Shown here piece by piece: positions 43,781-53,912 of a DNA stretch of 64,000 bases. A program made the translations under genes and the position numbers. Numbering within the stretch: the stretch's first letter is position 1; the number at the start of each line of letters is the position of its first letter. Location: the NCBI RefSeq assembly GCF_001613145.1, contig NZ_BDBU01000021.1, positions 62,001 to 126,000 of the forward strand, read 5' to 3'. Below the pieces are notes generated by a model that worked only from the letters and a program-made list of their open reading frames with translations, was not told the DNA's origin and made no database searches. This stretch comes from Nocardia jejuensis NBRC 103114. GTDB taxonomy: Bacteria > Actinomycetota > Actinomycetes > Mycobacteriales > Mycobacteriaceae.

Positions 43781-44725
43781 ATGGTCCCTTGGACCGTCCT
43801 CGCCGGAAAGACCGTTCCGGCTGCCGCCGACACGTGGGGCATCTCCGGCCCGACCTTCCTGTGGCTGTACCTGTTCGCCGGGCTGCTGGCCGCGGCCTAC
43901 GGATTCACCCAGCGCACCAGGATCGTCGACGCGACGAGTGCAGCGCCGATCGCCGCGGACGCGCTCACCCCCGCCGAGACCGCCATGCTGTTCGACAATC
44001 GACGGCCGGTGCTCGCCGCGCTGGCCCAGCTGCGCGGCTATCAGCTGATCGATTCGACCGGCGCGCCCACCCGGACTCCGACCGAGGCGGAAAACGCCGC
44101 GCTCGAACCGATCTCGCGCAGCCTGCTGGGTCACCTGCACACCAGCCCGCGGCGGCACATGATGCAGCTGGCCCTGGCGACCGGCGGCGAGGTGCGGAAC
44201 CTGCGGCGCACCCTGGCCAAACGCGGGTACATGATCGGCGCGCGTCAGCTCCGGGGGTTCCTGCTCGCCGCGTTGCCGCTGGGTGCGGTGCTGTTGCTCG
44301 GACTGATCCGGGTGATCGCGGGTCTCGCCAACCACAAGCCCGTGCTGTACCTGGTGCTCGCCATGATCGTGCTGGTGATCCTCGCCGGACTGGTGATGCG
44401 GCCGTCGCGACTCACCCGCCGAGGCCGGCTCGCCGCCGCCGACGCCGTTCGCCGCTTCGGCCACCTGCGCCCCGGCAACCGTCCGGCGTACAGCAGCTAC
44501 GGCCCCGACAGCGGTTCGCTCGCGATCGCGCTGTTCGGCGCGGCGGCCCTCTGGTCGCTCGATCCCGGATTGGCCGGTGCGACAGGCACTCTCGCGGGTG
44601 GATCCAGCGGCTCCGACGGTTCCGGCAGCAGCTGCTCCACCGGAGGCGGGGACAGCGGCGGGAGCAGCTGTGGCGGAAGTAGCTGCGGGAGCAGTTGCGG
44701 CGGCGGTGGCGGATGCGGCGGGTGA
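43781..44725 (+). CDS. TIGR04222-domain membrane protein with Cys/Gly/Ser-rich tail (first copy)
   Basis: A 314-residue membrane protein. TM1 is near residues 25-45 (FLWLYLFAGLLAAAYGF). The TIGR04222 region follows, with ATSAAPIAADALTPAETAMLFDNRRPVLAALAQLRG and RRTLAKRGYMIGARQLRGF, then TM2-TM3 near residues 165-205 (LLAALPLGAVLLLGLIRVIAGL and PVLYLVLAMIVLVILAGLVM). The C-terminal 45 residues are low complexity with five Cys in Gly/Ser context (SSC, SSCGGSSCGSSCGGGGGCGG). A GAGGTGG ribosome site precedes the ATG. Its paralogue and a DUF692 enzyme follow, so the tail is a likely modification target. Confidence 0.87.
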   Translation: MVPWTVLAGKTVPAAADTWGISGPTFLWLYLFAGLLAAAYGFTQRTRIVDATSAAPIAADALTPAETAMLFDNRRPVLAALAQLRGYQLIDSTGAPTRTPTEAENAALEPISRSLLGHLHTSPRRHMMQLALATGGEVRNLRRTLAKRGYMIGARQLRGFLLAALPLGAVLLLGLIRVIAGLANHKPVLYLVLAMIVLVILAGLVMRPSRLTRRGRLAAADAVRRFGHLRPGNRPAYSSYGPDSGSLAIALFGAAALWSLDPGLAGATGTLAGGSSGSDGSGSSCSTGGGDSGGSSCGGSSCGSSCGGGGGCGG

Positions 44726-44947
44726 CGATGGACGGCAGCCGCCGGACGGACGCTGCCCGCACGCGGCAACGGCAGCTGCGAGTGGTCGCTCTCGGGTGCG
44801 CCGGGAACGGGCCGCGACCGTGAGTGGACCGCCCGAACCCCGGTCCCGCGCGATGCCGCTCAGTGTGATCCGCGTTCGCCGGGCCGTGGCGTGGCGGTCC
44901 GTGCCAGTAGGGTCCAGGGGTAGGGACGACTCGCGAGGGGGAATCGC

Positions 44948-46015
44948 ATGGTCAAGGGGATGACGCTTGCCGACGGGGTGGTGCGGGCCGCGGGGAACAC
45001 CGCCGAAGTAGTCCATGTGTGGGGGATTCCGGGGCCGCTCTTCCTGGGGTTCTACGTGGTGGCGGCGATACTCACGACCGTTCACGGCCTGACGCGGCGG
45101 ATCAAGATCGTGCACGCCACGAGTGCCGCGCCGATCGGACCTGACGCGCTGACGCTGACCGAGACCGCGATGCTTTTCAACGATCGCCGACCCGTGCTCG
45201 CCGCCGTCGCGCTGCTGCGCGGGCGTGAGCTCATCGATTCGAGTGGTTCGGCGCTGCGCAGTCCGAGTCCGGAGGAAGAGGCCTCGCTCGAAGCCGTCGG
45301 GCGCAGCCTGCTGACCTACCTGTTCAGTCGCGGTCGGCGGCATCTGATCGCCCTGGGCGGCGCCGCCCATCTGCATGTACAGCGCTTGCGCGACACGCTG
45401 ATTCGGCGCGGCTACATGATCGGACCGAAGCAGCGACGGGCCTTCTGGGTGGCCTCGCTGCCGATGTGGGCGGTGCTGCTGCTCGGCTGCGCGCGGATCG
45501 CGGCGGAGGCGTCCGCGGACCAGCCGTACGGATGGCTCGTCTTCTTCTCGATCGTGCTGCTGATCTGCATCAGCCGCGTCCTGCGCACCCAGCGCCTGAC
45601 CCAGCGCGGCCGCCTCGCCGCCGACGAAGCCCTCCGCACCCACAGCCATCTGGCTCCCGCGCACCGCCCCGCCTATGCCGCCTACGGACCCGACAGCGCA
45701 GCCTTGGGCGTCGCCCTCTTCGGGCCGGACGTGCTGCGGTTGGTGGATCCACGCCTCGCCCGCACCATCGGAACCCTGGACACGGCAGGCGGTGTCGGTG
45801 GGGCGAGTGGATCCCGACGCCCTCGCGGCGGGACCGGTGGCGGTTACACCGGCGGAAGCAGTTGCGGCAGTGGCGGTGTCAGCTGCGGGAGCAGTAGTAG
45901 TAGCTGCGGCAGTAGTAGTAGCAGCTGTGGTGGAGGCAGCAGTTGCAGTAGCAGCAGTTGCAGTTCCAGCAGCAGTAGTTGCAGTAGCAGCAGCAGTAGC
46001 TGCGGTAGCTCATGA
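44948..46015 (+). CDS. TIGR04222-domain membrane protein with Ser/Cys tail (second copy)
   Basis: A 355-residue paralogue of the preceding protein. It shares the N-terminal span, the HATSAAPIGPDALTLTETAMLFNDRRPVLAAVALLRG stretch, RRGYMIGPKQRRAF, and two following spans. Its tail is longer, about 55 residues, with eight Cys spaced by Gly or by runs of five or six Ser (pattern SSSSSSC). The Ser codons alternate AGT/AGC. GAGGGGGAATCGC provides the ribosome site. The stop overlaps the DUF692 start (ATGA at 46012-46015). Coupling to the MNIO enzyme makes it the prime candidate substrate. Confidence 0.88.
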   Translation: MVKGMTLADGVVRAAGNTAEVVHVWGIPGPLFLGFYVVAAILTTVHGLTRRIKIVHATSAAPIGPDALTLTETAMLFNDRRPVLAAVALLRGRELIDSSGSALRSPSPEEEASLEAVGRSLLTYLFSRGRRHLIALGGAAHLHVQRLRDTLIRRGYMIGPKQRRAFWVASLPMWAVLLLGCARIAAEASADQPYGWLVFFSIVLLICISRVLRTQRLTQRGRLAADEALRTHSHLAPAHRPAYAAYGPDSAALGVALFGPDVLRLVDPRLARTIGTLDTAGGVGGASGSRRPRGGTGGGYTGGSSCGSGGVSCGSSSSSCGSSSSSCGGGSSCSSSSCSSSSSSCSSSSSSCGSS

Positions 46016-47346
46016 CCACGCCCGCACACCGCCCCGACCGGGCGCCGAGCACGCCGCCCGGATCGACGGGCCGTGCGACCTCGCGGCAGGAAAGGACACC
46101 GGTGCCACCCTCGGACAGAGCACCGAGTCAGCCCGACTCGACGGACCTTTCGCACGAAGGGACTTCTGTCCCACCCTCCGGCAGCACATCGAGCCGACCG
46201 GCCGACGAGACATCGACTATCCGCCCGATCCGGGAGACCTTGCTGCCGGAAGGCGCGGTGGGTGTCGGCTGGCGCAGCGAAATCTGCGGCATCATCGCCG
46301 AATTGGAGGGCATCGGGTTCTGCGAGGTGATCGCGGAAGCGCTGCCCCCGGCGTCCGGCTCACAGCGGCGGGCACGATTCCGGCCCTGGCAGACGGGGCG
46401 GCGCGGGACGCTCGCTCGCACGTCCCAGCCGAGTGCGCGGCCCGGGTCTCAGCGGGAAGCGGACCGGCTGCGCCACCACACCGAGGGCGAGCCGGGCCTC
46501 GGCGACCGCGGAGTGAGCGATCGCCGGGCGGCCGGATGGCGGGGATGGCCGTTCGACGCTCGGCAGCGGGCCGAGCAACGGGAAGCCATCGGCGGCAAGG
46601 ACGGCGTTGTCGTTCCCGAGGAACTCTCCGCCTTGATCGCGCGCGGAATATCGGCTGTGCCACATGGCGTCTCGCTGTCCCTGGGTGGTGCGGAGCCCGT
46701 CCAGGAGTCTCGCGTCATCCATTTGGCGGAGTGCGCGCGGGCGCTCGGATCGCCGCTGGCGAGTGAGCATATCGCCTTCGTCCGCGCGAACGGGGTGGAG
46801 GCCGGGCACCTGCTGCCGGTTCCCCGGACCCGCGAGGCCCTGGATGCCTTGACCCGCAACATCTCCCGCACCCAGCGGGAACTGGATGTCCCGCTGGCGG
46901 TGGAGAACATCGCGACCCTGTTCGAGTGGCCGGACGCGGAATTCACCGAGGCCGAGTTCCTCCGCGAGCTGGTCGAGCGCACCGGTGTCCACCTCTTGGT
47001 GGATATCGCGAACGTCTACGCCAACGCCCGCAACAGTTCTCGCGACCCCCTCACCGAACTGCTGTCCCTCCCCACCGAACGACTCGCCTACTGCCACATC
47101 GCGGGCGGCCACGAATCCGGCGGCCGCTATCACGACACCCACGTCCATCCGGTCCCCGCCGAAGTCCTCGCCCTGGTGGCCGACTTCACCGCAGCCTCCG
47201 GGGTCGCGGCGCGTCGAGTCCCCTTCATGCTCGAACGCGACGGAAACTACCCTCCCGCAACAGAACTGATCACCGAACTCAATGCCATAGCCACCGCCGC
47301 CGACCGGCCCACCATCACCCGCCGTCCGACCCCGGCCATCCCATGA
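46012..47346 (+). CDS. DUF692/MNIO-family iron-dependent modification enzyme
   Basis: A 444-residue member of DUF692, now called multinuclear non-heme iron-dependent oxidative enzymes (MNIO), which modify Cys in peptides (MbnB, TglH and BufB are named examples). A Pro/Ser/Thr-rich extension of about 82 residues precedes GVGWRSEI and FCEVIAEA. Conserved metal-site candidates are H218 in PHGVSLSLGG, E252-H253 in SEHIAF, E298-N299 in AVENIA, D331 and N334 in VDIANVYANARN, H362 in CHIAGGHE, and H377 with H379 in DTHVHPV. An Arg-rich insert (about residues 112-200) interrupts the start of the barrel. Both ends overlap neighbours by ATGA. Confidence 0.87.
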   Translation: MTTPAHRPDRAPSTPPGSTGRATSRQERTPVPPSDRAPSQPDSTDLSHEGTSVPPSGSTSSRPADETSTIRPIRETLLPEGAVGVGWRSEICGIIAELEGIGFCEVIAEALPPASGSQRRARFRPWQTGRRGTLARTSQPSARPGSQREADRLRHHTEGEPGLGDRGVSDRRAAGWRGWPFDARQRAEQREAIGGKDGVVVPEELSALIARGISAVPHGVSLSLGGAEPVQESRVIHLAECARALGSPLASEHIAFVRANGVEAGHLLPVPRTREALDALTRNISRTQRELDVPLAVENIATLFEWPDAEFTEAEFLRELVERTGVHLLVDIANVYANARNSSRDPLTELLSLPTERLAYCHIAGGHESGGRYHDTHVHPVPAEVLALVADFTAASGVAARRVPFMLERDGNYPPATELITELNAIATAADRPTITRRPTPAIP

Positions 47347-47717
47347 CCACCGACCACGCGCGCGGATCGGACGAGCAGGACAGGGCCGCCGCGGGCACCC
47401 TGGCCGAACAGCAGGCGGAGTTGGTGCGCGCGCTGGTCGCAGGCGCTCCGGCGCCGCCGGGGTTCGATGTCGGCGCTCTCGCCGCGACCGCGCATGCGCT
47501 GCTGCACAAGCGGGCCGCAGAAGTATCCAACCGCTTCCCCCTGCTGGCCCACGGCTGCGGACCCGACTTCACCGCGACCTTCATGGACTGGGCCGCCACC
47601 CGCCCCAAAACCACCACTGCCGCCGACGCGGCGGCGTTCGCGAAGCACGTCGGCCTCCCGCCTCAGGGGTCCGCATCCCGTCGGCCCCGAGGATTCCGGC
47701 GCCTGCGCCGACGCTGA
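47343..47717 (+). CDS. Small DUF692-associated partner protein
   Basis: A 124-residue protein that I do not recognise by sequence alone. It is placed as the MNIO partner by position: ATGA overlap with DUF692 at 47343-47346. The core is helical: AEQQAELVRALVAGAPAPPGFDVGALAATAHALLHKRAAEVSNRFPLLAHGCGPDFTATFMDWAATRP. MNIO enzymes generally need a small partner (MbnC, TglI, BufC) to present the substrate. The short basic end RRPRGFRRLRRR falls in the first unit of a 24-bp tandem repeat, each unit carrying a TGA in this frame. Whether it is shortened relative to homologues is not known. Confidence 0.68.
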   Translation: MTTDHARGSDEQDRAAAGTLAEQQAELVRALVAGAPAPPGFDVGALAATAHALLHKRAAEVSNRFPLLAHGCGPDFTATFMDWAATRPKTTTAADAAAFAKHVGLPPQGSASRRPRGFRRLRRR

Positions 47718-47763
47718 TTCCGGCGCCTGCGCCGACGCTGATTCCGGCGCCTGCGCCGACGCT
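47692..47763. repeat. Three exact 24-bp tandem repeats at the 3' end of the MNIO operon
   Basis: Three perfect copies of a 24-bp unit starting GATTCCGGCGCCTGCGCC (47692-47715, 47716-47739, 47740-47763), followed by a partial fourth (GATCCGG). The partner gene stop lies in the first. In another frame they encode DSGACADA repeats with Cys, but no start is evident for that frame. Confidence 0.8.
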
Positions 47764-47877
47764 GATCCGGACCGTCGGGCGCTGTCCCGGGGAGCGAATT
47801 CGGGGTCGGATGCGTGAGTGCTAATGTCAGCATGAGTTTGCTGGATAGTCCCTCCGACCTCGGTAAGGATTCTTTTA

Positions 47878-48174
47878 GTGACCACCGCACATGCTGTTCA
47901 TACTGATCACGACCACGCGCACGGCCCCAGTTGCGGCCACGTTGCCGTAACCCACGACGATCACGTCGACTACGCCCACGACGGCCATCTGCATCGCGAT
48001 CACGACGGCCACTGGGACGAGTGCGAGCCCACCTCCCATGTCGCCCACGAGGGCCACGACCACGAACACGGCGAAGGCTGCGGCCACGACACCGTTCAGC
48101 ACGGCGACCACGTCGACTACCTCCACGACGGTCACCGCCACGCCGCGCACGACGGCCACTACGACGACCACTGA
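47878..48174 (+). CDS. His-rich small metal-binding-like protein
   Basis: A 98-residue protein in which about a quarter of residues are His. An internal duplication is plain: HDDHVDYAHDGHLHRDHDGHWDE and HGDHVDYLHDGHRHAAHDGHYDDH, each preceded by a GxxCGH segment (HGPSCGHVAV and HGEGCGHDTV). Such sequence suits binding or buffering of Zn, Ni or Cu in the cytosol. GTG 47878 has AAGGA 8 nt upstream. It lies 160 nt after the MNIO operon on the same strand, which supports a shared metal theme. A Zur-type box was looked for upstream and not found. Confidence 0.75.
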   Translation: MTTAHAVHTDHDHAHGPSCGHVAVTHDDHVDYAHDGHLHRDHDGHWDECEPTSHVAHEGHDHEHGEGCGHDTVQHGDHVDYLHDGHRHAAHDGHYDDH

Positions 48175-48374
48175 GGTCCTGCGCGACTCCGTCGGCCGCA
48201 CTGCCGCAACACCTGTCGATCACCCGGTTCCACTGATCGGCTGACCGGTCGGCGGCGACGCGACCTACCGACTCCGGTGCGGGCCACCCGCCCTCGCGGA
48301 GTCACACGCTGTTCCAACGCCGGACCCTGGCGTTTCCCATGTGCCGCACCGGGACTGCGAGGTCCCGGTGCGGA

Positions 48375-48797
48375 ATGATTCGAGACATGGTGTTCGCCAA
48401 ACGTGAGTTCCACCCGAACCCGGCCCCGGCGGTCTGCACCGCCAGCCGGGTCCTGGCCCGATTCACCTGGGGCAAAAGGGAATTCGTGCTCCGCCAAACC
48501 ATCCTCGCCCCCGGCGGTGACAGCGGCTGGCACTACCACGACGGCACCCTCCTGGTCCTGGTGACCGGCGGCCCTCTCGACCACCCCGCCACCGACTGTG
48601 TCCCGGTGACCAAACGCCCCTATCGCTGCTTCCGCGAACCCAGCGGCCGCGACCACGCCCACCTCGCCCGCAACACCGGCTCGGCGCCGGTCCGGCTGAC
48701 GGTCCTCTACATCAACCCATCGGGGTGCCCGCTCTCGCAAAGCATTCCCCCGCCCCCGTGCACCGGCGCCTCCGAGGCTCTCGGCACATCTCCCTGA
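48375..48797 (+). CDS. Cupin-domain protein
   Basis: A 140-residue single cupin. The fold is shown by FVLRQTILAPGGDSGWHYHDGTLLVLVTGGPLDHP, with the HxH metal ligands in WHYHDG, and by the second motif region HAHLARNTGSAPVRLTVLYINPSG. Cupins bind a metal and can be enzymes or sensors; the role here is unknown. ATG 48375 and ATG 48387 are both possible. Cys residues near the end (SGCPLSQS, PPPCTG) are unlike most cupins. It lies between the His-rich gene and a GNAT gene on the same strand. Confidence 0.78.
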   Translation: MIRDMVFAKREFHPNPAPAVCTASRVLARFTWGKREFVLRQTILAPGGDSGWHYHDGTLLVLVTGGPLDHPATDCVPVTKRPYRCFREPSGRDHAHLARNTGSAPVRLTVLYINPSGCPLSQSIPPPPCTGASEALGTSP

Positions 48798-48882
48798 GCC
48801 GACACCGAACTCGCGACCGTCGCTTCACGTACCCGGTCGAGCCGCGGCCCGCGCAGCCGACGGGATCGGGCATGCTGGGGGC

Positions 48883-49314
48883 ATGATCGAGATCGTCACC
48901 GTCGCCGATGAGCAGAAGTTGAAGGACGCGTACGAGGTGCGGGTCCGGGTGTTCGTGGACGAGCAGAACGTCCCGATGGAGCTGGAGCTCGACGAATTGG
49001 ACGACACCGCCGACCACTTCCTGGCTCGGATCGACGGGAAACCGGTCGGGGCCGGGCGACTCGTCGTCCGCGGCGAGGTGGGGGTGTTGGGGCGGCTGGC
49101 CGTACTGGCGGAGACGCGTGGCACCGGACTGGGTGCGGCACTGGTCCGGGCCATCGAGGAGCGTGGTCGCGAACGCGGACTCACAGCGGTCGAGCTGCAT
49201 TCGCAGACGCACGCGCAGGGCTTCTACGAGAAGCTCGGTTACGAGTCGTACGGGGAGATCGGAATGGACGCGGGCATCCCGCACATCTGGATGCGCCGGG
49301 ACCTCACGGCCTGA
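48883..49314 (+). CDS. GNAT N-acetyltransferase (ElaA-like)
   Basis: A 143-residue acetyltransferase. The acetyl-CoA site is GRLAVLAETRGTGLGAALVRAIEERGRERG, with the opening IVTVADEQKLKDAYEVRVRVFVDEQNVPMELELDELDD characteristic of the ElaA-like group. The late LHSQTHAQGFYEKLGYESYGE strand-helix is typical of the GNAT fold. Substrates are unknown. TGGGGGC precedes the ATG at 48883. It is separate from the upstream cupin by 85 nt. Confidence 0.88.
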   Translation: MIEIVTVADEQKLKDAYEVRVRVFVDEQNVPMELELDELDDTADHFLARIDGKPVGAGRLVVRGEVGVLGRLAVLAETRGTGLGAALVRAIEERGRERGLTAVELHSQTHAQGFYEKLGYESYGEIGMDAGIPHIWMRRDLTA

Positions 49315-49366
49315 CGTTGCGGGACCTGCCGAGGTTGCGGGACTGCCTCGGCCGTCGGGTGCCCGA

Positions 49367-49774
49367 TCAGTTCGCGGGTGCGCAGGTGTCGCGCAGCGAG
49401 CACGATCCGCAGGAGCTGCCGCAGCCGCCGGTCTTCTCGGCGGGAGCGATGGCGACCAGCGCCTTCTCCGCCGCCGCGGCGCCCGCACCGAGGGTGAAGA
49501 CCGCGATCAGCACGGCCAGTGCCGGAACCAGGAACGCGGTCACGCCGGTCGCGACCATGGCGACTCCACCGCCCGCGGCGAGCAGGACGCCCGCGGCGAT
49601 GCCGGTGGGTGCGGCGACGCGATTGGCCAGCCGGTAGTTCTCCTCGGTCTCGACAGCGCGGTCGCTGTGAATGCCGAAGATGCGGTTGGGCGGCAGGGTT
49701 CCGGTGAGCCCGAGCACCCCGGTGACCACGGCCACCGCCGACAGGACGAAGAGGAGAAGCGCGACCACGAACAC
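49367..49774 (-). CDS. SdpI-family membrane protein with Cys-rich tail
   Basis: A 135-residue small membrane protein of SdpI type, with spans near 3-22, 55-75 and 78-100, and the family motif NRIFGIHSDRAVETEENYRLANRV. SdpI proteins give immunity to killing factors in some firmicutes, but most actinobacterial members are uncharacterised. The C-terminus is unusual: EKTGGCGSSCGSCSLRDTCAPAN has four Cys in Gly/Ser context, similar in style to the first TIGR04222 tail 5 kb away. The start is GTG at 49774. It converges with the GNAT gene. Confidence 0.75.
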   Translation of the reverse strand: MFVVALLLFVLSAVAVVTGVLGLTGTLPPNRIFGIHSDRAVETEENYRLANRVAAPTGIAAGVLLAAGGGVAMVATGVTAFLVPALAVLIAVFTLGAGAAAAEKALVAIAPAEKTGGCGSSCGSCSLRDTCAPAN

Positions 49775-50047
49775 CCAGTGGAGGCTACTCCGCAGGGCGC
49801 CGGGTTCCCCCGCACCCCCGGCTCGAGGTTGCGCGCGTCACTATCCACAGCACGTCGCCCTAGTCACAGCGGCGCGACCCGGTAGGCCGAGGGACCGAGT
49901 CGCTCTGGTCACAGCGGCCGGATTGCGCAGGTCACAGGTGGCAGCGTGTCGGGGGTGCGAGGTTCAGACCCTTTTTGGGGCCTGGGGTGCGCACGCTTTA
50001 CCCTGGTGAGCGACCTTATCGGGGATCAGCTAGACGAAGGCAGGACC

Positions 50048-52918
<2,871 letters not shown>

Positions 52919-52933
52919 GTGTGAGCAGACGAG

Positions 52934-52967
52934 TCGGGCCCGATACGCGATCGCGAGTCGGGCCCGA
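52934..52967. terminator. Possible hairpin after leuS
   Basis: Two exact copies of TCGGGCCCGA (52934-52943 and 52958-52967), a self-complementary unit, can pair around a 14-nt loop. No U-run. It lies 15 nt after the leuS stop. Confidence 0.4.
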
Positions 52968-53060
52968 ACTCGCTGTGCGAGAGTCGATGCCGTCCACGAC
53001 GCGCGCTGTCACCGGCGAATCGATGCCTCGCAGCGCAGCACCCCGCGCTGTTCGAGACGA

Positions 53061-53840
53061 TCAGCGCGGCGGGATCAGCACGTCGTTCAGCGTGACCATG
53101 GTCAGGTTGCGTTCGCGGACGATGTCGGTGAGCTGGCCGTAGATGGTGCCGATGGTGGGGCGGTTGGCGTGGCCCAGGACGATCGCCTGCCCGTTGAACC
53201 AGCGGCGGGCCGCGTCCAGGAGCATGCCCTCGTTGATGACGGTCGAGACGTCGTTCAGATCACCGGTCCACATGACCGGGACGCTGTAGCCGGAATCGGC
53301 GGCGACCTGGTCGACCATCGCGTTGTGGCGGCCGTAGGGCGGGCGGTAGTACGGCGTGCCGTCGGTGCCGAAGGTGTTCCACAGGAACGCTTTCGCGCGG
53401 TCGATCTGATCGGCCACGGCACCGGCCGGCAGCCTGGTCAGGTCGGGGTGGTCCCAGCTGTGGTTGCCGAGCTGGATCTGTCCCGAATCCACCAGTGGCC
53501 GTAGCGATCCCAGGTGATCCGTCCACGACGGATAGTAGGCGGTCACGAAGAAGGTGAACCGCGTACCGGTGTTCCGCGCGAAATCGATGAGGGCTCCGAC
53601 GGTCTGGGAGCTCGCGCCGTCATCGATGGTGAGCGCCAGGTGGTTTCCGTCGCCCGGAAGCGAGGTGAGCGTGCCCGGCCCGATCGGCGTTCGCGGATCG
53701 GGCGGCAGGACCGACGGCGGCAGCAGACCGCCGTCCGATCCGGTGCCGAACGGGAAGGGATCGCCGTGCGCGTCACCGTTGCCCAGCAGGGTGGCGGCGG
53801 TTCCCGCTGCCAGCAGGGTCAGGAGCCTGCGTCTGTCCAT
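53061..53840 (-). CDS. Exported polysaccharide deacetylase (NodB-type), first copy
   Basis: A 259-residue exported deacetylase removing acetyl groups from a cell-wall or extracellular glycan. The N-terminus MDRRRLLTLLAAGTAATLLG is a Tat-type signal (RRR with a hydrophobic core). The NodB domain motifs are TIDDGASSQTV (metal Asp pair), HSWDHPDL (two metal His), RPPYGRHNAMV, and a late HANRPTIGTIYGQL segment with the His. The stretch GDPFPFGTGSDGGLLPPSV is linker. It is a tandem paralogue of the gene at 53913-54716, both ending VTLNDVL-I/L-PPR. Substrate is unknown. Confidence 0.9.
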   Translation of the reverse strand: MDRRRLLTLLAAGTAATLLGNGDAHGDPFPFGTGSDGGLLPPSVLPPDPRTPIGPGTLTSLPGDGNHLALTIDDGASSQTVGALIDFARNTGTRFTFFVTAYYPSWTDHLGSLRPLVDSGQIQLGNHSWDHPDLTRLPAGAVADQIDRAKAFLWNTFGTDGTPYYRPPYGRHNAMVDQVAADSGYSVPVMWTGDLNDVSTVINEGMLLDAARRWFNGQAIVLGHANRPTIGTIYGQLTDIVRERNLTMVTLNDVLIPPR

Positions 53841-53912
53841 GTCGAACCCACTTCAACTCACATCACGAGCACCGGCGAACGCCGGAACATCTACTCCGCC
53901 TGCGTCACCAGC

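Noticed and set aside
45839..46012. CRISPR-like or simple repeat array in the Ser/Cys tail region
   Set aside because: The repeated AGT/AGC/TGC triplets are in-frame codons of a protein tail, with no spacers.
47467..47817. Frame encoding Cys-containing DSGACADA repeats after the MNIO operon, as a RiPP precursor
   Set aside because: No plausible start or ribosome site in that frame, and its upstream part is a shadow of the partner gene. Kept only as a note on the repeat.
49775..50047. T-box or other leader RNA upstream of leuS
   Set aside because: No specifier loop, T-box consensus or terminator/antiterminator pair was visible; only GTCACAG repeats and a -10-like box were seen.
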